Under the pieces are notes generated by a model. It saw only the letters and a program-made list of their open reading frames with translations, was not told where the DNA came from and ran no database searches. From Candidatus Woesearchaeota archaeon (GTDB taxonomy: Archaea > Nanobdellota > Nanobdellia > Woesearchaeales > GW2011-AR9), in NCBI GenBank assembly GCA_016188115.1, contig JACPIK010000002.1, positions 744,077 to 808,076 of the forward strand: a DNA stretch of 64,000 nucleotides, written 5' to 3'. Of this stretch, positions 27,250 to 36,251 are shown piece after piece. The translations under genes and the position numbers were made by a program. Positions within the stretch are counted from its first letter, which is position 1; every line of letters starts with the position of its first letter.

Positions 27250-27429
27250 ATCCAGTGGTTTTGTTGAAAAGTTCGGTAGCGGCATGAGGGTCGAGCTTTT
27301 TATTTCTAACATTAAAGACGACATGGGGGACGCCCCCTACGGGGAATGTCATTTTCACGAGAAAAAACATCCCAGTGCTCGACAGCCGCTACCTACCCGA
27401 AGGGTAAGTTTTCAACAAAACTAAATCCA
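27242..27429. repeat. MITE-like inverted-repeat element with flanking direct repeats
   Basis: The direct repeat AAAACTAAATCCA occurs at 27242-27254 and 27417-27429. Between them are nested inverted repeats: TTTTGTTGAAAA (27259-27270) with TTTTCAACAAAA (27409-27420), GGTAGCGGC (27275-27283) with GCCGCTACC (27385-27393), and GTCGAGC (27290-27296) with GCTCGAC (27377-27383). Smaller hairpins include TACCCGAAGGGTA (27394-27406). The arrangement of direct repeats outside terminal inverted repeats looks like a small non-autonomous transposon. It could instead be a structured transcript or bidirectional terminator between two convergent genes. Confidence 0.55.
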
Positions 27430-27460
27430 ATCAAAAATAAGTACAAAATACCTTGAAAAT

Positions 27461-28048
27461 TTATGGTATCCGTCTCAACGACTTAATCAGATAATTAGTT
27501 TCTTTCTCCTTTTTCTTTTCAGAATGACCATGTTTAGAATTTTTTTCACCAGTTTCATTTTCTAAAAAATCATCTACCTCTCGAACCGTTCTCTCACTGT
27601 TTACCACAGGTTTCTGTTTTAATCCCTCTTTAATAAACGCAGCCGCATCTTTTGAAATTTGGGTAAATAACCGATCCATTTCATCTTCAGGCAAAGGCTT
27701 GCCTTCCCACTGCAATGCCACACCATCCTTCTCTAACCTCGGTACTATTTCAATACCAAAATGAGGAACTTTTTGATCTGCGCCAAGACCATTTTGAATC
27801 AGAACATTTGTCCCTTGACTTCCCAATCCTTCAAAAACCGCCGTACTCACTTTAGTCGATGCAATCATACATTTGCTTAACAGATCATGCGACATCATTT
27901 CCAAAATAGTACAATGAACACGAGGAAACGCAACTAAATGACCAGGAGTTATCGCAAGATCTTTGATTGCGACAATAATCTCCTCATCTTCAAAGAGAAT
28001 CTCCGCCCTGCTCGTTCGTTCGATAATATCACAATAATCACATTTCAA
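27461..28048 (-). CDS. HIT-family protein lacking catalytic histidines
   Basis: 195 aa. The N-terminal CDYC with a later His suggests a zinc site, then IVAIKDLAITPGHLVAFP and NVLIQNGLGADQKVPHFG as in HIT hydrolases. The histidine triad reads HFGIEIVPR: the second (nucleophile) and third His are Gly and Glu, so nucleotide hydrolysis is unlikely. A basic low-complexity tail follows from about residue 150. The start is TTG at 28048, supported by GGTGA 8 nt upstream. The nearby ATG is out of frame. It lies just downstream of a larger HIT paralogue. Confidence 0.75.
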   Translation of the reverse strand: MKCDYCDIIERTSRAEILFEDEEIIVAIKDLAITPGHLVAFPRVHCTILEMMSHDLLSKCMIASTKVSTAVFEGLGSQGTNVLIQNGLGADQKVPHFGIEIVPRLEKDGVALQWEGKPLPEDEMDRLFTQISKDAAAFIKEGLKQKPVVNSERTVREVDDFLENETGEKNSKHGHSEKKKEKETNYLIKSLRRIP

Positions 28049-28111
28049 TTATGTTCACCTTTTTTTATCGCCCATTCGTTAAACTTATTGAATTACTCAT
28101 TCATCAAATTA

Positions 28112-29008
28112 TTATTTGAATAAATTAGCAATATCATCTAATGACACATTATTTTTATCACTCGTTGAAGTTGGTATTACTTGTTCTTCATCTTCTTCAT
28201 CAGTATCCTCTTCTTCTGATTCAACAATTTTTTCTTTTTTTGTATTCTTTTTTGATCCAACTCTTTTTACAACTTCTTTTACAACCTCTTTCTTTGGTTT
28301 TGAAGAAGTATTATGAGATTTAGAAGTGCTCTTTTTACCCAACGCTTCCGCAACTTCATCATGTTCACTATCATGACCACGAGATTCTACTGTACTTAAC
28401 CCTGGGTCACGGCTAAACACCCGTTCATGTGATTCTATTTCAACAGGATGATGTTTTTCTTGAGCAATATTGCCAGAATGGACAGTACCAGAATGAGTGC
28501 CAAAAGCATTAGTAATACTTGGCTCGAGCGCAGTACGAATTTTCATAATCATATCTTTTTCCAGCAGCTTTTCGTGAACAACAAACAACCCATCCTGTTC
28601 TTTTCGTGGAATGATATGAATCAAAAAGTGCGCAGATCGCTGACCTGCTGCAAGACCATTGGCAACGAAAATATTTGTACCTGTAGATCGTAATGTTCGC
28701 AATAGTACTTGTGAAAGCAGTTTTGCTAGAACAATAAAATGTGACAAATCTGCCTCTTTAACTTGGGGCATAATCGCATAATGCTCTTTTGGGACTAACA
28801 ACAAATGCCCTTTAGCCGCGGGATTAATATCTAAAATGACAATAGTACGATCATCCTCATACACTCTTTTTGCAGGAATTTTGCCAGAAATCATCTGACA
28901 GAAAATGCACTGTTGTTTTTGCAACGCCGCCAGCTGTTCCGGACTCATTGATTTTATTTTTTCCTCAAGTTCCTTGCGTTGTTCTGGGGTTAATTGAGAA
29001 GCATCCAT
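28112..29008 (-). CDS. HIT-family protein with long charged tail
   Basis: 298 aa. An N-terminal helix (LTPEQRKELEEKIKSMSPEQ), then a HIT domain from about residue 34: CIFCQMISGKIPAKRVYED, VILDINPAAKGHLLLVP, GTNIFVANGLAAGQRSAH. The triad is HFLIHIIPR, with the middle, nucleophilic His replaced by Leu. Residues 190-298 are low-complexity, alternating basic and acidic (SEEEDTDEEDEEQ), ending LDDIANLFK. I start at ATG 29008. TTTATAAAG 26 bp upstream fits a leaderless mRNA. It is paralogous to the next HIT gene. Confidence 0.8.
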   Translation of the reverse strand: MDASQLTPEQRKELEEKIKSMSPEQLAALQKQQCIFCQMISGKIPAKRVYEDDRTIVILDINPAAKGHLLLVPKEHYAIMPQVKEADLSHFIVLAKLLSQVLLRTLRSTGTNIFVANGLAAGQRSAHFLIHIIPRKEQDGLFVVHEKLLEKDMIMKIRTALEPSITNAFGTHSGTVHSGNIAQEKHHPVEIESHERVFSRDPGLSTVESRGHDSEHDEVAEALGKKSTSKSHNTSSKPKKEVVKEVVKRVGSKKNTKKEKIVESEEEDTDEEDEEQVIPTSTSDKNNVSLDDIANLFK

Positions 29009-29167
29009 CAAATAGGTGGAGTCGAATCTGCTTTATAAACATTATGAGTGTAGAAAATAAGAGCAGTAGAGCATAGAGAATACCAAAAGCAAGAGAACAC
29101 AAAAACAGAAAATAAGAGAGAAAAAAGAAAAAGAGAAATAAGAAAACTCAAAGAATCAACACACGAT

Positions 29168-30538
29168 CTATGGACAGCCTGGACCAGTGACAAGATCTCC
29201 CGTAGGTGATCCTGCTTCACGATTTACACCTGGAGGACATACTAAATTTCCAGCAGTAATATTTCCAGCATAAATCCCACCAGTCATGTTACTACATACA
29301 GGCCCACCACATGTACCACAACTAGGGTTAGTCGACTGAGTAGTACAAGTATACACTCGACCGTTCCCACTGTCTCGATTACAATCAGTAGTATATACCC
29401 AAGGTCGGTCGCAGGTTGTCCCGTAGCTTCTTGAAAGAACTGTTCCATTACAAGAAGGTGCAGCTACTTCTCTAAAATTGTTATAGTCAGTTCTACAACA
29501 GTTCACACCGTCTGCATTACAACCTAAACCATCCCTACAAACATCTAAATTCTGTCTTAGCTGGTTACTATTCCAAGCACAAGAATAAACAGTATTTTGA
29601 CCATCAACACACGTGTTTCTAAACACTCCTTGTTCCGTTTCAGCTCCTGTATTTGCAGGAAGCCAACGACAAAATGGAGCTACTACAACAGGTGCAACTA
29701 CACACACACCATTCTGTGCAACAAACCCTGCATTACAAGTATATTCACATTTCCTACCTACTGTACAAGCAGAAATATTTGCTACAACTACGGCATCTCG
29801 AGCAGAATTCACGCCTAATCTAGTATTATCAGGAATGCATTCGGTCGCATTTCTACCCTGGGCACAAGCAGTTGCATTATACAAACATGGCGTTGCATTC
29901 ACAGGAACATTACTACACGACAAAAGTCCCTGTTGAATTCCAGCACCAGGTACTTGACATTCCATACGTCGATTTACTCTATTTAACAATAATTGACGAC
30001 CTTCTGCGCAAACATACTCACATTTGGTAGCATCAGTACAAGCGCCAACTAAAACTCTGTTAGTATTACGAGCAAGACCAGCATCATCACCAGCACATAA
30101 AACAGAATTTGCAGCCACATTGCCTTGGCATACAGCAGGAATACATTGACCAGCAGAACAAACTAAACCAGCATCACACGATTTTGTTGCTTTTTGATAC
30201 GACTTGCCATCAGCATTACAGGTATAATTTACCAGTTTTCCCCCTGCGCAAGCATTCTGATATCCTCTCATGGTTTTGCCGTCTTTCTCAACAACAGCAA
30301 TACCCGTTGGATTTTCTGCATTTGGAGCAGGATTACAACTAGCAACAACATAACGTAGAGTTATAGGGGCTCCACTTCCTGCAAGCGACACTGCTTGACC
30401 AGCAAAAGCCCCTTCTTCAGTTGAAGCCGTTCTACCCGAAAAGAAAAACGCTGCAACTGCAACCAAAAGACAAATGCCAAGAACTGCAAAAAGCGTCTTG
30501 TGTTTGTTATTATCAACCTTTTTAGAATGTTTAACCAT
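29168..30538 (-). CDS. Secreted or membrane-anchored Cys-rich protein A
   Basis: 456 aa. A basic N-terminus and one hydrophobic helix (about residues 14-33), then an extracellular region with more than 30 Cys and several N-glycosylation sequons (such as NYT, NAT, NIS, NMT). The juxtamembrane motif GAFAGQA recurs in the protein encoded at 40465. The segment PFCRW...GVFRNTC and the CC pair downstream mark a domain shared with the proteins at 40465 and 43678. A good ribosome-binding site, GTAGGTGATCTT, precedes the ATG. Likely a disulfide-stabilised surface protein. No enzyme motif is seen. Confidence 0.68.
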   Translation of the reverse strand: MVKHSKKVDNNKHKTLFAVLGICLLVAVAAFFFSGRTASTEEGAFAGQAVSLAGSGAPITLRYVVASCNPAPNAENPTGIAVVEKDGKTMRGYQNACAGGKLVNYTCNADGKSYQKATKSCDAGLVCSAGQCIPAVCQGNVAANSVLCAGDDAGLARNTNRVLVGACTDATKCEYVCAEGRQLLLNRVNRRMECQVPGAGIQQGLLSCSNVPVNATPCLYNATACAQGRNATECIPDNTRLGVNSARDAVVVANISACTVGRKCEYTCNAGFVAQNGVCVVAPVVVAPFCRWLPANTGAETEQGVFRNTCVDGQNTVYSCAWNSNQLRQNLDVCRDGLGCNADGVNCCRTDYNNFREVAAPSCNGTVLSRSYGTTCDRPWVYTTDCNRDSGNGRVYTCTTQSTNPSCGTCGGPVCSNMTGGIYAGNITAGNLVCPPGVNREAGSPTGDLVTGPGCP

Positions 30539-30642
30539 AAGATCACCTACTTTTTATAATTTAATGAGGGTAAAATGATATATAAATGTTTTGGAAAGAT
30601 AAAAATAAGCAAAAATCAGGGAAAAAACTAACCGGATTGCAT

Positions 30643-31506
30643 TTAACGATCAAAAACATCCTTCACATTCCTAAAATTCATTTTCACCAGCAATGTAGGA
30701 TCTAATCCTTTTCTTTTAACCATCTCTAACGCCTCGCGGACATGAGTACTGCCTTTTGGAACAACAAACCCAGTCCGTCCAGACAAAAATCGTAACTGCT
30801 CTAACCCCGCTACCCGAGCAATAATTGAAGCAGCAGCCACCTCAACATATCTACTATCTGCTTTTTCTTCAATAATGTTGCCCACAACACACCCAGGAAA
30901 TTTATCAACGATATGTGTTCCTTCTCCTAATGCAAGTGCGCATTCTTTATGCAGCATATTAAGTAAAAGAGTTTGATTAGAATGCGTATTATATTCTTCC
31001 GGCAACAAACTTCGCACCTCACATGACACCAAAGCCCGAATCTTCTGAGCCAGAGGTATCATCTCTTCATCACTCAACTTCTTAGAATCATCAACACCCA
31101 ACTCCAGCAATTTCAAACGCAGTGTTGCATCAGCTTTTACTGCTGCCACTACAATTCCCCCAAACGTATCTCCTTTAAGAGTTTCATCACTACCAATAAC
31201 CCATCCGGATTCTTTTGCAGGATCAAAATTAGAGTCATAACGAGAAGATTCAGACTGATTCAAAGATGCTTTGTTCGAAGAATCCGCTTTTGTGAATCCC
31301 TTCTTCTCTAAAAGGAGTGTAACTTTCGCAACATCAACTACTTTTCCCTGAAGCAGCAATTTACCAGAAACATACAAAATACACACGACCCCTTGTCCAA
31401 CATAACGCCCTAATTCATATACTGTATTCGCTTTTTCTAATATAAAACCAAGATCTAGTAAAAACCGTAATTTTGCTGTTGTAACATGAAGAAAGACCGT
31501 CATCAT
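30643..31506 (-). CDS. rnhC: Ribonuclease HIII-like
   Basis: 287 aa type 2 RNase H that removes RNA from RNA-DNA hybrids. The N-terminal 85 residues fit the TBP-like substrate-binding domain typical of HIII. The catalytic domain starts VIGSDETLKGDTFGG, matching the HIII D-E-x-G-K-G-D motif except that Gly is Leu. Next come GVDDSKKLSDEEM with the second Asp, and YVEVAAASIIARVAGL. The enzyme is rare in archaea, and a standard RNase HII gene lies directly upstream on the same strand. The inverted-repeat element at 31549-31722 sits between the two. Confidence 0.8.
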   Translation of the reverse strand: MMTVFLHVTTAKLRFLLDLGFILEKANTVYELGRYVGQGVVCILYVSGKLLLQGKVVDVAKVTLLLEKKGFTKADSSNKASLNQSESSRYDSNFDPAKESGWVIGSDETLKGDTFGGIVVAAVKADATLRLKLLELGVDDSKKLSDEEMIPLAQKIRALVSCEVRSLLPEEYNTHSNQTLLLNMLHKECALALGEGTHIVDKFPGCVVGNIIEEKADSRYVEVAAASIIARVAGLEQLRFLSGRTGFVVPKGSTHVREALEMVKRKGLDPTLLVKMNFRNVKDVFDR

Positions 31507-31548
31507 AACCCCTTTTCACTTTTCAAACAAGGAATTATTCTAAATTAA

Positions 31549-31722
31549 TAAACATTACCTCAACATTGGTTCTGTAGAAAAAGTCGCGCTTAGCGCCAGC
31601 GACGACGACACTTGGGTGCATTGACTATGCCCTCGCTATCGAAATAAACCTGAATTTTCCTAACGAGAAAACAACCAGCGAGGGTCGGAGCGAGACTTTC
31701 TACAGTACTCTAAACATTACCT
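31549..31722. repeat. Second MITE-like inverted-repeat element
   Basis: The direct repeat TAAACATTACCT occurs at 31549-31560 and 31711-31722. Inside it, CTGTAGAAA (31572-31580) pairs with TTTCTACAG (31697-31705), extended by AGTCGCGCT against AGCGAGACT, and CCCTCGCT (31630-31637) pairs with AGCGAGGG (31677-31684). The centre contains ATTTTCCTAACGAGAAAA, close to ATTTTCACGAGAAAA at 27351-27365 in the first element, so the two may belong to one family despite different ends. It lies between the RNase HII and HIII genes. Confidence 0.55.
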
Positions 31723-31733
31723 AAACTTAAATC

Positions 31734-32588
31734 TCAAAAATCACCCAGACTGCGCTGTTTTTTTGCCTCTTGGGCTTTACGAAATGATTCCCATCGTTTA
31801 CGAAATAGATGAGGATATTGGTCATGATACTCTTGAAGAAACTTTTGCGTTTTAGGATCAGACATATATCCAGACCCAAAATCAATACCAATTTCACGCT
31901 TAAGATGATCAATCCATCGATCACGAATCACTTTTGCAATCACTGACGCCGCTGCCACCGCTAAATAATTGACATCTGCTTTATGTTCTACAACCAATGA
32001 AATCGAATTCTTAAGAGGAGGAGGGATTTTATCTAAAAAATATTTTTTATAAGAAATCAAATTCACACTCGGACAATCAATAATTGCTGTATGAGGCGCA
32101 AGCTCACTCACCATACGCGAACTTGTATCAGCCTCAAGCCAATTCAAATTCGATTCCGACAAAGAAAGATCAATCGCATCTGGCTCAATCACCTCAATAC
32201 GAAAATCATGAACAACTTCATGGATACGATCAAATAATCCTTCACGCACCTCAGAACTAAGTAACTTGCTATCTTTAACACCCAACCACGCAAGCTTTTG
32301 AATATCCTCTTCTTTAAATGCCAACGCCGCCATCACCATCGGACCAAGAACTGGACCCCTACCCGCCTCATCAACACCCACAATAATCTTAACAGATTTT
32401 GAAGAAGTGGGTTCTTTTAGAGAAGTCGCTTTCTCTAGTGTGGATTTTAGTTTTAATGATGGTTTTTTCTTTGGTGAAGATGTAACAGAGACAGACGAAT
32501 GAGGAGAAGAGGGGATAGGAGAAACAATAGAATGAGGAGAAGTCATTTCTGCCATCTTTTCAGGAGATGTACGAGAGGAAGAAGCCAT
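31734..32588 (-). CDS. rnhB: Ribonuclease HII
   Basis: 284 aa. The catalytic domain begins IIVGVDEAGRGPVLGPMVMA (Asp-Glu-x-Gly-Arg-Gly), with LGVKDSKLLSS, AIIDCPSVN and ADVNYLAVAAASVIAKVIRD carrying the further acidic residues. It excises ribonucleotides from DNA and degrades Okazaki primers. A Ser/Pro/Lys-rich, probably disordered extension of about 65 residues precedes the domain, which is unusual. The extreme C-terminus QRSLGDF is close to a PCNA-interacting PIP box. A TATTTAAAAT element about 23 bp from the ATG suggests its own leaderless transcript. Confidence 0.92.
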   Translation of the reverse strand: MASSSRTSPEKMAEMTSPHSIVSPIPSSPHSSVSVTSSPKKKPSLKLKSTLEKATSLKEPTSSKSVKIIVGVDEAGRGPVLGPMVMAALAFKEEDIQKLAWLGVKDSKLLSSEVREGLFDRIHEVVHDFRIEVIEPDAIDLSLSESNLNWLEADTSSRMVSELAPHTAIIDCPSVNLISYKKYFLDKIPPPLKNSISLVVEHKADVNYLAVAAASVIAKVIRDRWIDHLKREIGIDFGSGYMSDPKTQKFLQEYHDQYPHLFRKRWESFRKAQEAKKQRSLGDF

Positions 32589-32673
32589 AAGCCTAAAAGA
32601 GAGAGGAATTTTAAATACCTTATCTCAAAAAGTGAGAAAAAAACGAACTGCCCTTACCCTAATCAAATCAGAT

Positions 32674-34371
32674 TTATTCCTTCTTTTTAACAATAAGATG
32701 CACCACAACCAGCAAAATCAACGACACTGCCACACCAAAAAAGAGAGCAACATAATGAGAAATAGCAGACACCGAATGAAACAATGCGCGTTCTAAAATG
32801 CCAATTGAACTTGAAATAGGAAGTATTGAAGAAACAAAAGCAACACCAGACACAATTTTTTCAATAGGAACAAAAATACCCCCTAAAAGAATATTGATTA
32901 AAATCACAAAAACACATGCCAACAACGATGATGCTTTCTCAGAAACAAGATACCCAATAATTATTCCTACAATAGAATAAATCACGATCAAATTAAGAAG
33001 CGCTACACTCACAGTGAAGATACTCCAATGAGCAAATGAAAAGAAAACTTCCGCAATAGTCAAAAACAAGATAGACTCAACAAAAGTAATGAGTATAGAA
33101 GTCAGTAAAATTGACCCAACAAATAACATCTGGCTACCCCGAAACGACATGAGTCGATTACGAAGATACGCTTTCCCATGAACTTCTTCTTGAAATAAGA
33201 TGTTTGATAAAATAATAGAAATAAACATCGCCAGCATCGCTAAAATAGTAGGAACTTTATATTTTATATCACCTTGAGTTGGAGAGATTTGATTCAATCG
33301 ATCAACAGCATACACATCTACTTTTTTAACACCAATAAGATCATCAACATTCTGATTACCAATTCGATTTAATTTTTCTTGCTCTTTGTCTAGATCAATA
33401 AGCAACGCAGTGACTTCATTACGACGCTTCCCAATAGTCAAACGAGCATTTTCAACATCATTTCGTGTTGTAAGTAACGTCGCATCAGCTTGTACTAATG
33501 CTTCCGTAGCAGAATCAATTGTTGCAATACCCTGCGTCAAATCAGTTTGCGCTGAACGTAAATCATTTTCAGCTTGGAGCAACGTATCATCAACAAACAT
33601 GATTTGATTAATTGCTTGCCCTATTGTTGCTTTAAGCTGCGCATTTTGCCCTGCTTGACTTTGGAGCCACACTAATTGATTACGAGTTACTGTGAGTGAA
33701 TTTCGGGTTAACGCAACATTATTAAGATAAGGATCTTGTATTCGTCCATTATAATAAACCAGTCTTTCTCGCGTAAAAGAAAGTTGAGCACGTTGACCAG
33801 TAATATTCTGCCTTGCTAGATCAATTTGGTCAAGCACACCTACCAGCGTCACATCAGCAGCATCTAAATCAGCAACCAAGCGATTACCCAAGACTTTACT
33901 TTGTTCTAGAAAATAATCAGTATTCTTAATATCATCAAGGACTTCTCCTGTTTGAGTTCGAATTCGTTCTTGTTCAATTTCAGCAAGATTACGTCGAATA
34001 TCCGCAAGTAAAATTAAACCTACCTCTTCACGAGCCGGATCGTAATAAATATCCATTTTCTTTGCAGAATACAACAAACAAAGATGAACTTGTCCGTTTC
34101 GCAAAGCAGTATGACACTGACTAATAGAATACATTAATTGCGGTCTCCAGGAATACGAAAGTAGCTCCGTCTCCACAAATTTTTGAGTAGATGTTCCATC
34201 ATATTGATCAACAAGAACATACCCTACCCTTACTCCACTAACAGAAGAAGAATAGGAGAACATCAAAATCAGCAGTAAGATAAATGGACCTATAAAAATA
34301 ACACTCACCGTAGTCCAATTACGCAAAAGATTTCGCGCATTTTTACGTAGAGAAGCTATGAGTCTACGCAT
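32674..34371 (-). CDS. ABC transporter permease (ABC-2 type)
   Basis: 565 aa. One transmembrane helix near the N-terminus (residues 18-40), then an extracytoplasmic region of about 320 residues that is largely helical or coiled coil (repeated Thr/Gln/Leu/Asn segments such as NAQLKATIGQAINQI). Five to six helices follow between about residues 375 and 560. This is the ABC-2 export permease layout, resembling YhgE/Pip-type exporters. It overlaps the ATPase gene by 8 bp, so the two form one transporter. The substrate is unknown. Confidence 0.83.
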   Translation of the reverse strand: MRRLIASLRKNARNLLRNWTTVSVIFIGPFILLLILMFSYSSSVSGVRVGYVLVDQYDGTSTQKFVETELLSYSWRPQLMYSISQCHTALRNGQVHLCLLYSAKKMDIYYDPAREEVGLILLADIRRNLAEIEQERIRTQTGEVLDDIKNTDYFLEQSKVLGNRLVADLDAADVTLVGVLDQIDLARQNITGQRAQLSFTRERLVYYNGRIQDPYLNNVALTRNSLTVTRNQLVWLQSQAGQNAQLKATIGQAINQIMFVDDTLLQAENDLRSAQTDLTQGIATIDSATEALVQADATLLTTRNDVENARLTIGKRRNEVTALLIDLDKEQEKLNRIGNQNVDDLIGVKKVDVYAVDRLNQISPTQGDIKYKVPTILAMLAMFISIILSNILFQEEVHGKAYLRNRLMSFRGSQMLFVGSILLTSILITFVESILFLTIAEVFFSFAHWSIFTVSVALLNLIVIYSIVGIIIGYLVSEKASSLLACVFVILINILLGGIFVPIEKIVSGVAFVSSILPISSSIGILERALFHSVSAISHYVALFFGVAVSLILLVVVHLIVKKKE

Positions 34372-35149
34372 GGGTAATCACCCGAAAAAGATTTTCTAGA
34401 GTTGGTTTTGATAATGAATGAAGAACTTTTTGTAATTCCGCATTGGGAATAATCTTTTTATTATTCAAAAACAGAATCGAAGAACAATATTGTTCAACTT
34501 CATCTAAATCATGACTCGAAACTAAAATAGTCTTTCCCTGTCGGTTAATATCCGCAAGAAGTTCCCAAATTTGCTTTTTTGTTACCACATCTAGACCAGT
34601 TGTAGGTTCATCAACAATCAAAAATTCTGGGTCACCGAGAAGAGCAAGCGCAACATCAAAACGACGCTTCATACCTCCTGAAAGATTTCCTGCCGGAGTG
34701 TCGCGAGCATGAGATAACCCCACCAACGAAAGCAAAGAAGCAGTTTTAGATTTAATCTCTTTGGAAGAAAGACCTACCATTGTACCAAAATATTCAATAT
34801 TCTCACGTAGACTCAAAAGAGGATAAAATGAATAGTCCTGACTTGCAAAACCTGTTCGCCGATGTAAGTCTTCTTCTCGGAAAAAAATCGTACCTGAATC
34901 TGGTTTGCTAATCTCTAAAAATAATTTGAACAAAGTCGTTTTTCCTGCGCCACTTGGACCAATTAAACCCACTAAATCACCGCGATGAATGCTTAAAGAC
35001 ACTTCATCAAGGATAAGTTTCTTTTGAAAGATCTTAGAAACTTTCTCAAAAACAATGATTGATTCTAATTTTGTTGAATCCTTAAAATGAGGCGTGTTTA
35101 CTTTTGGAAGCATGCTTGCTTTTTTAGGAGATCGAAGATGTTTTTCCAC
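34364..35149 (-). CDS. ABC transporter ATP-binding protein
   Basis: 261 aa nucleotide-binding subunit: Walker A LIGPSGAGKTTLFKLFL, Q-loop region FASQDYSFYPLLSL, signature NLSGGMKRRFDVALALL, Walker B FLIVDEPTTGLDVV and the switch His in ILVSSHDLDEVE. A short extra N-terminus (about 28 residues) precedes the domain. It energises the permease encoded by the overlapping next gene. Of the drug/lipid exporter (DrrA/CcmA-like) group by its GLD and N-terminal pattern. Confidence 0.9.
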   Translation of the reverse strand: MEKHLRSPKKASMLPKVNTPHFKDSTKLESIIVFEKVSKIFQKKLILDEVSLSIHRGDLVGLIGPSGAGKTTLFKLFLEISKPDSGTIFFREEDLHRRTGFASQDYSFYPLLSLRENIEYFGTMVGLSSKEIKSKTASLLSLVGLSHARDTPAGNLSGGMKRRFDVALALLGDPEFLIVDEPTTGLDVVTKKQIWELLADINRQGKTILVSSHDLDEVEQYCSSILFLNNKKIIPNAELQKVLHSLSKPTLENLFRVITHA

Positions 35150-35246
35150 AAAGGGTAAAACAAAAGCGAGTTTATATCTTTTACGATACTACCTATTAGA
35201 ATTAAACTTTTAAAATTAAACTATTAGAAAAGCAGTATTAGGCAAT

Positions 35247-35537
35247 CTAGAGACCAAACGCATCAGTAAATTCGCGCATGCGCCTAAATTCAGCAAGAAA
35301 GTTAAGACCTTTATCAGTGATAATAACTGTTTTAAGAGGTTTTTCACGCTTGCGAGCCTGTTCCTCAACTATTTGGATTAACTCTTTCTCAACCAGTTCA
35401 TCAAGATATGAATTAAGTAGTTTATGTGATAAATTAGATTTATACATCAAATGAGTAGGTTTAATCTTTCCACCTTTATTTTGAATAGCAACAAGGATGT
35501 CTGATACCAATTCCAATCGAGATCGTCTGCCTGTCAT
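35247..35537 (-). CDS. Winged-helix DNA-binding protein
   Basis: 96 aa, a single archaeal winged-helix domain: VSDILVAIQNKGGKIKPTHL (helix 1 and turn), MYKSNLSHKLLNSYLDELV (recognition helix), LIQIVEEQ and KTVIITDKGLNFLAEF (wing and C-terminal helix). It begins 4 bp after the stop of the membrane-protein gene with GGTGAATT at its start, so the pair is co-translated. A transcription regulator, perhaps of this pair or of the adjacent ABC exporter. Confidence 0.78.
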   Translation of the reverse strand: MTGRRSRLELVSDILVAIQNKGGKIKPTHLMYKSNLSHKLLNSYLDELVEKELIQIVEEQARKREKPLKTVIITDKGLNFLAEFRRMREFTDAFGL

Positions 35538-35540
35538 AAT

Positions 35541-36251
35541 TCACCTTTGAGTAACGGAATGATACGTGTAGAGAAGTGATAAAAACCCTAAAAGGATTAA
35601 TACTTCTCCTGCAACATAAAGCCCAGGTACAAGAAATACTGGGATTAATATCAGATTTCCTACAAAAATAAGCAGGAATGAAACCATAACCCGCCAGGCA
35701 TTACGATTGCGTTGTTTATCATTATAATTTTTATAATAATTTAACACAATTAACGAGAGTAAAACAGTGCTAGTCAAGTAAAACACTTCTGATCTAAAAT
35801 TACTAATAATTGAAATCAAAAACACCAAATAAATAAAAAGACCAATTTGAGTTAATTCATGAAACGTATGAAGCCGGTCTCGTGACTTTTGAGAGATAAA
35901 AAAGATCAAAAGCCATGCGCCTAACATACAAACCATTTCCACAAAAAAAACAGCTCGATATAATAGATTTGAAAACTGTAAACTAGGTCCAGCAAGAGGT
36001 TTGAGAACGACGGCTGTAACATCCCGAAGGGGTTGATACGCAAGAACACTACCAGTAATCATTTTCGCAGCAAGACTTACTGCCACAAGAACAAACGCAA
36101 ACGAAAAGTAAGCAAACTTATTTTCATCTTTGTGAATTCGATATAAGCGATAACTATACGCAGCAATAAGCAACGCTATAACAAAACCTATTGAAGAGAA
36201 CAACAAATCCCATGTTGCAAACCAATCGGGAGTGGAAAAGAGTCGAAACAT
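35541..36251 (-). CDS. Seven-helix-like membrane protein
   Basis: About 236 aa with six to seven transmembrane helices and short loops (first helix around residues 15-35, last around 205-230). Not recognised beyond this. The layout recalls sensor-type membrane domains, and the co-translated winged-helix protein makes a membrane sensor/regulator pair plausible. The start is the ATG at 36251 (MFRLFSTPDW). A GTG three codons upstream is less likely. Confidence 0.6.
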   Translation of the reverse strand: MFRLFSTPDWFATWDLLFSSIGFVIALLIAAYSYRLYRIHKDENKFAYFSFAFVLVAVSLAAKMITGSVLAYQPLRDVTAVVLKPLAGPSLQFSNLLYRAVFFVEMVCMLGAWLLIFFISQKSRDRLHTFHELTQIGLFIYLVFLISIISNFRSEVFYLTSTVLLSLIVLNYYKNYNDKQRNRNAWRVMVSFLLIFVGNLILIPVFLVPGLYVAGEVLILLGFLSLLYTYHSVTQR

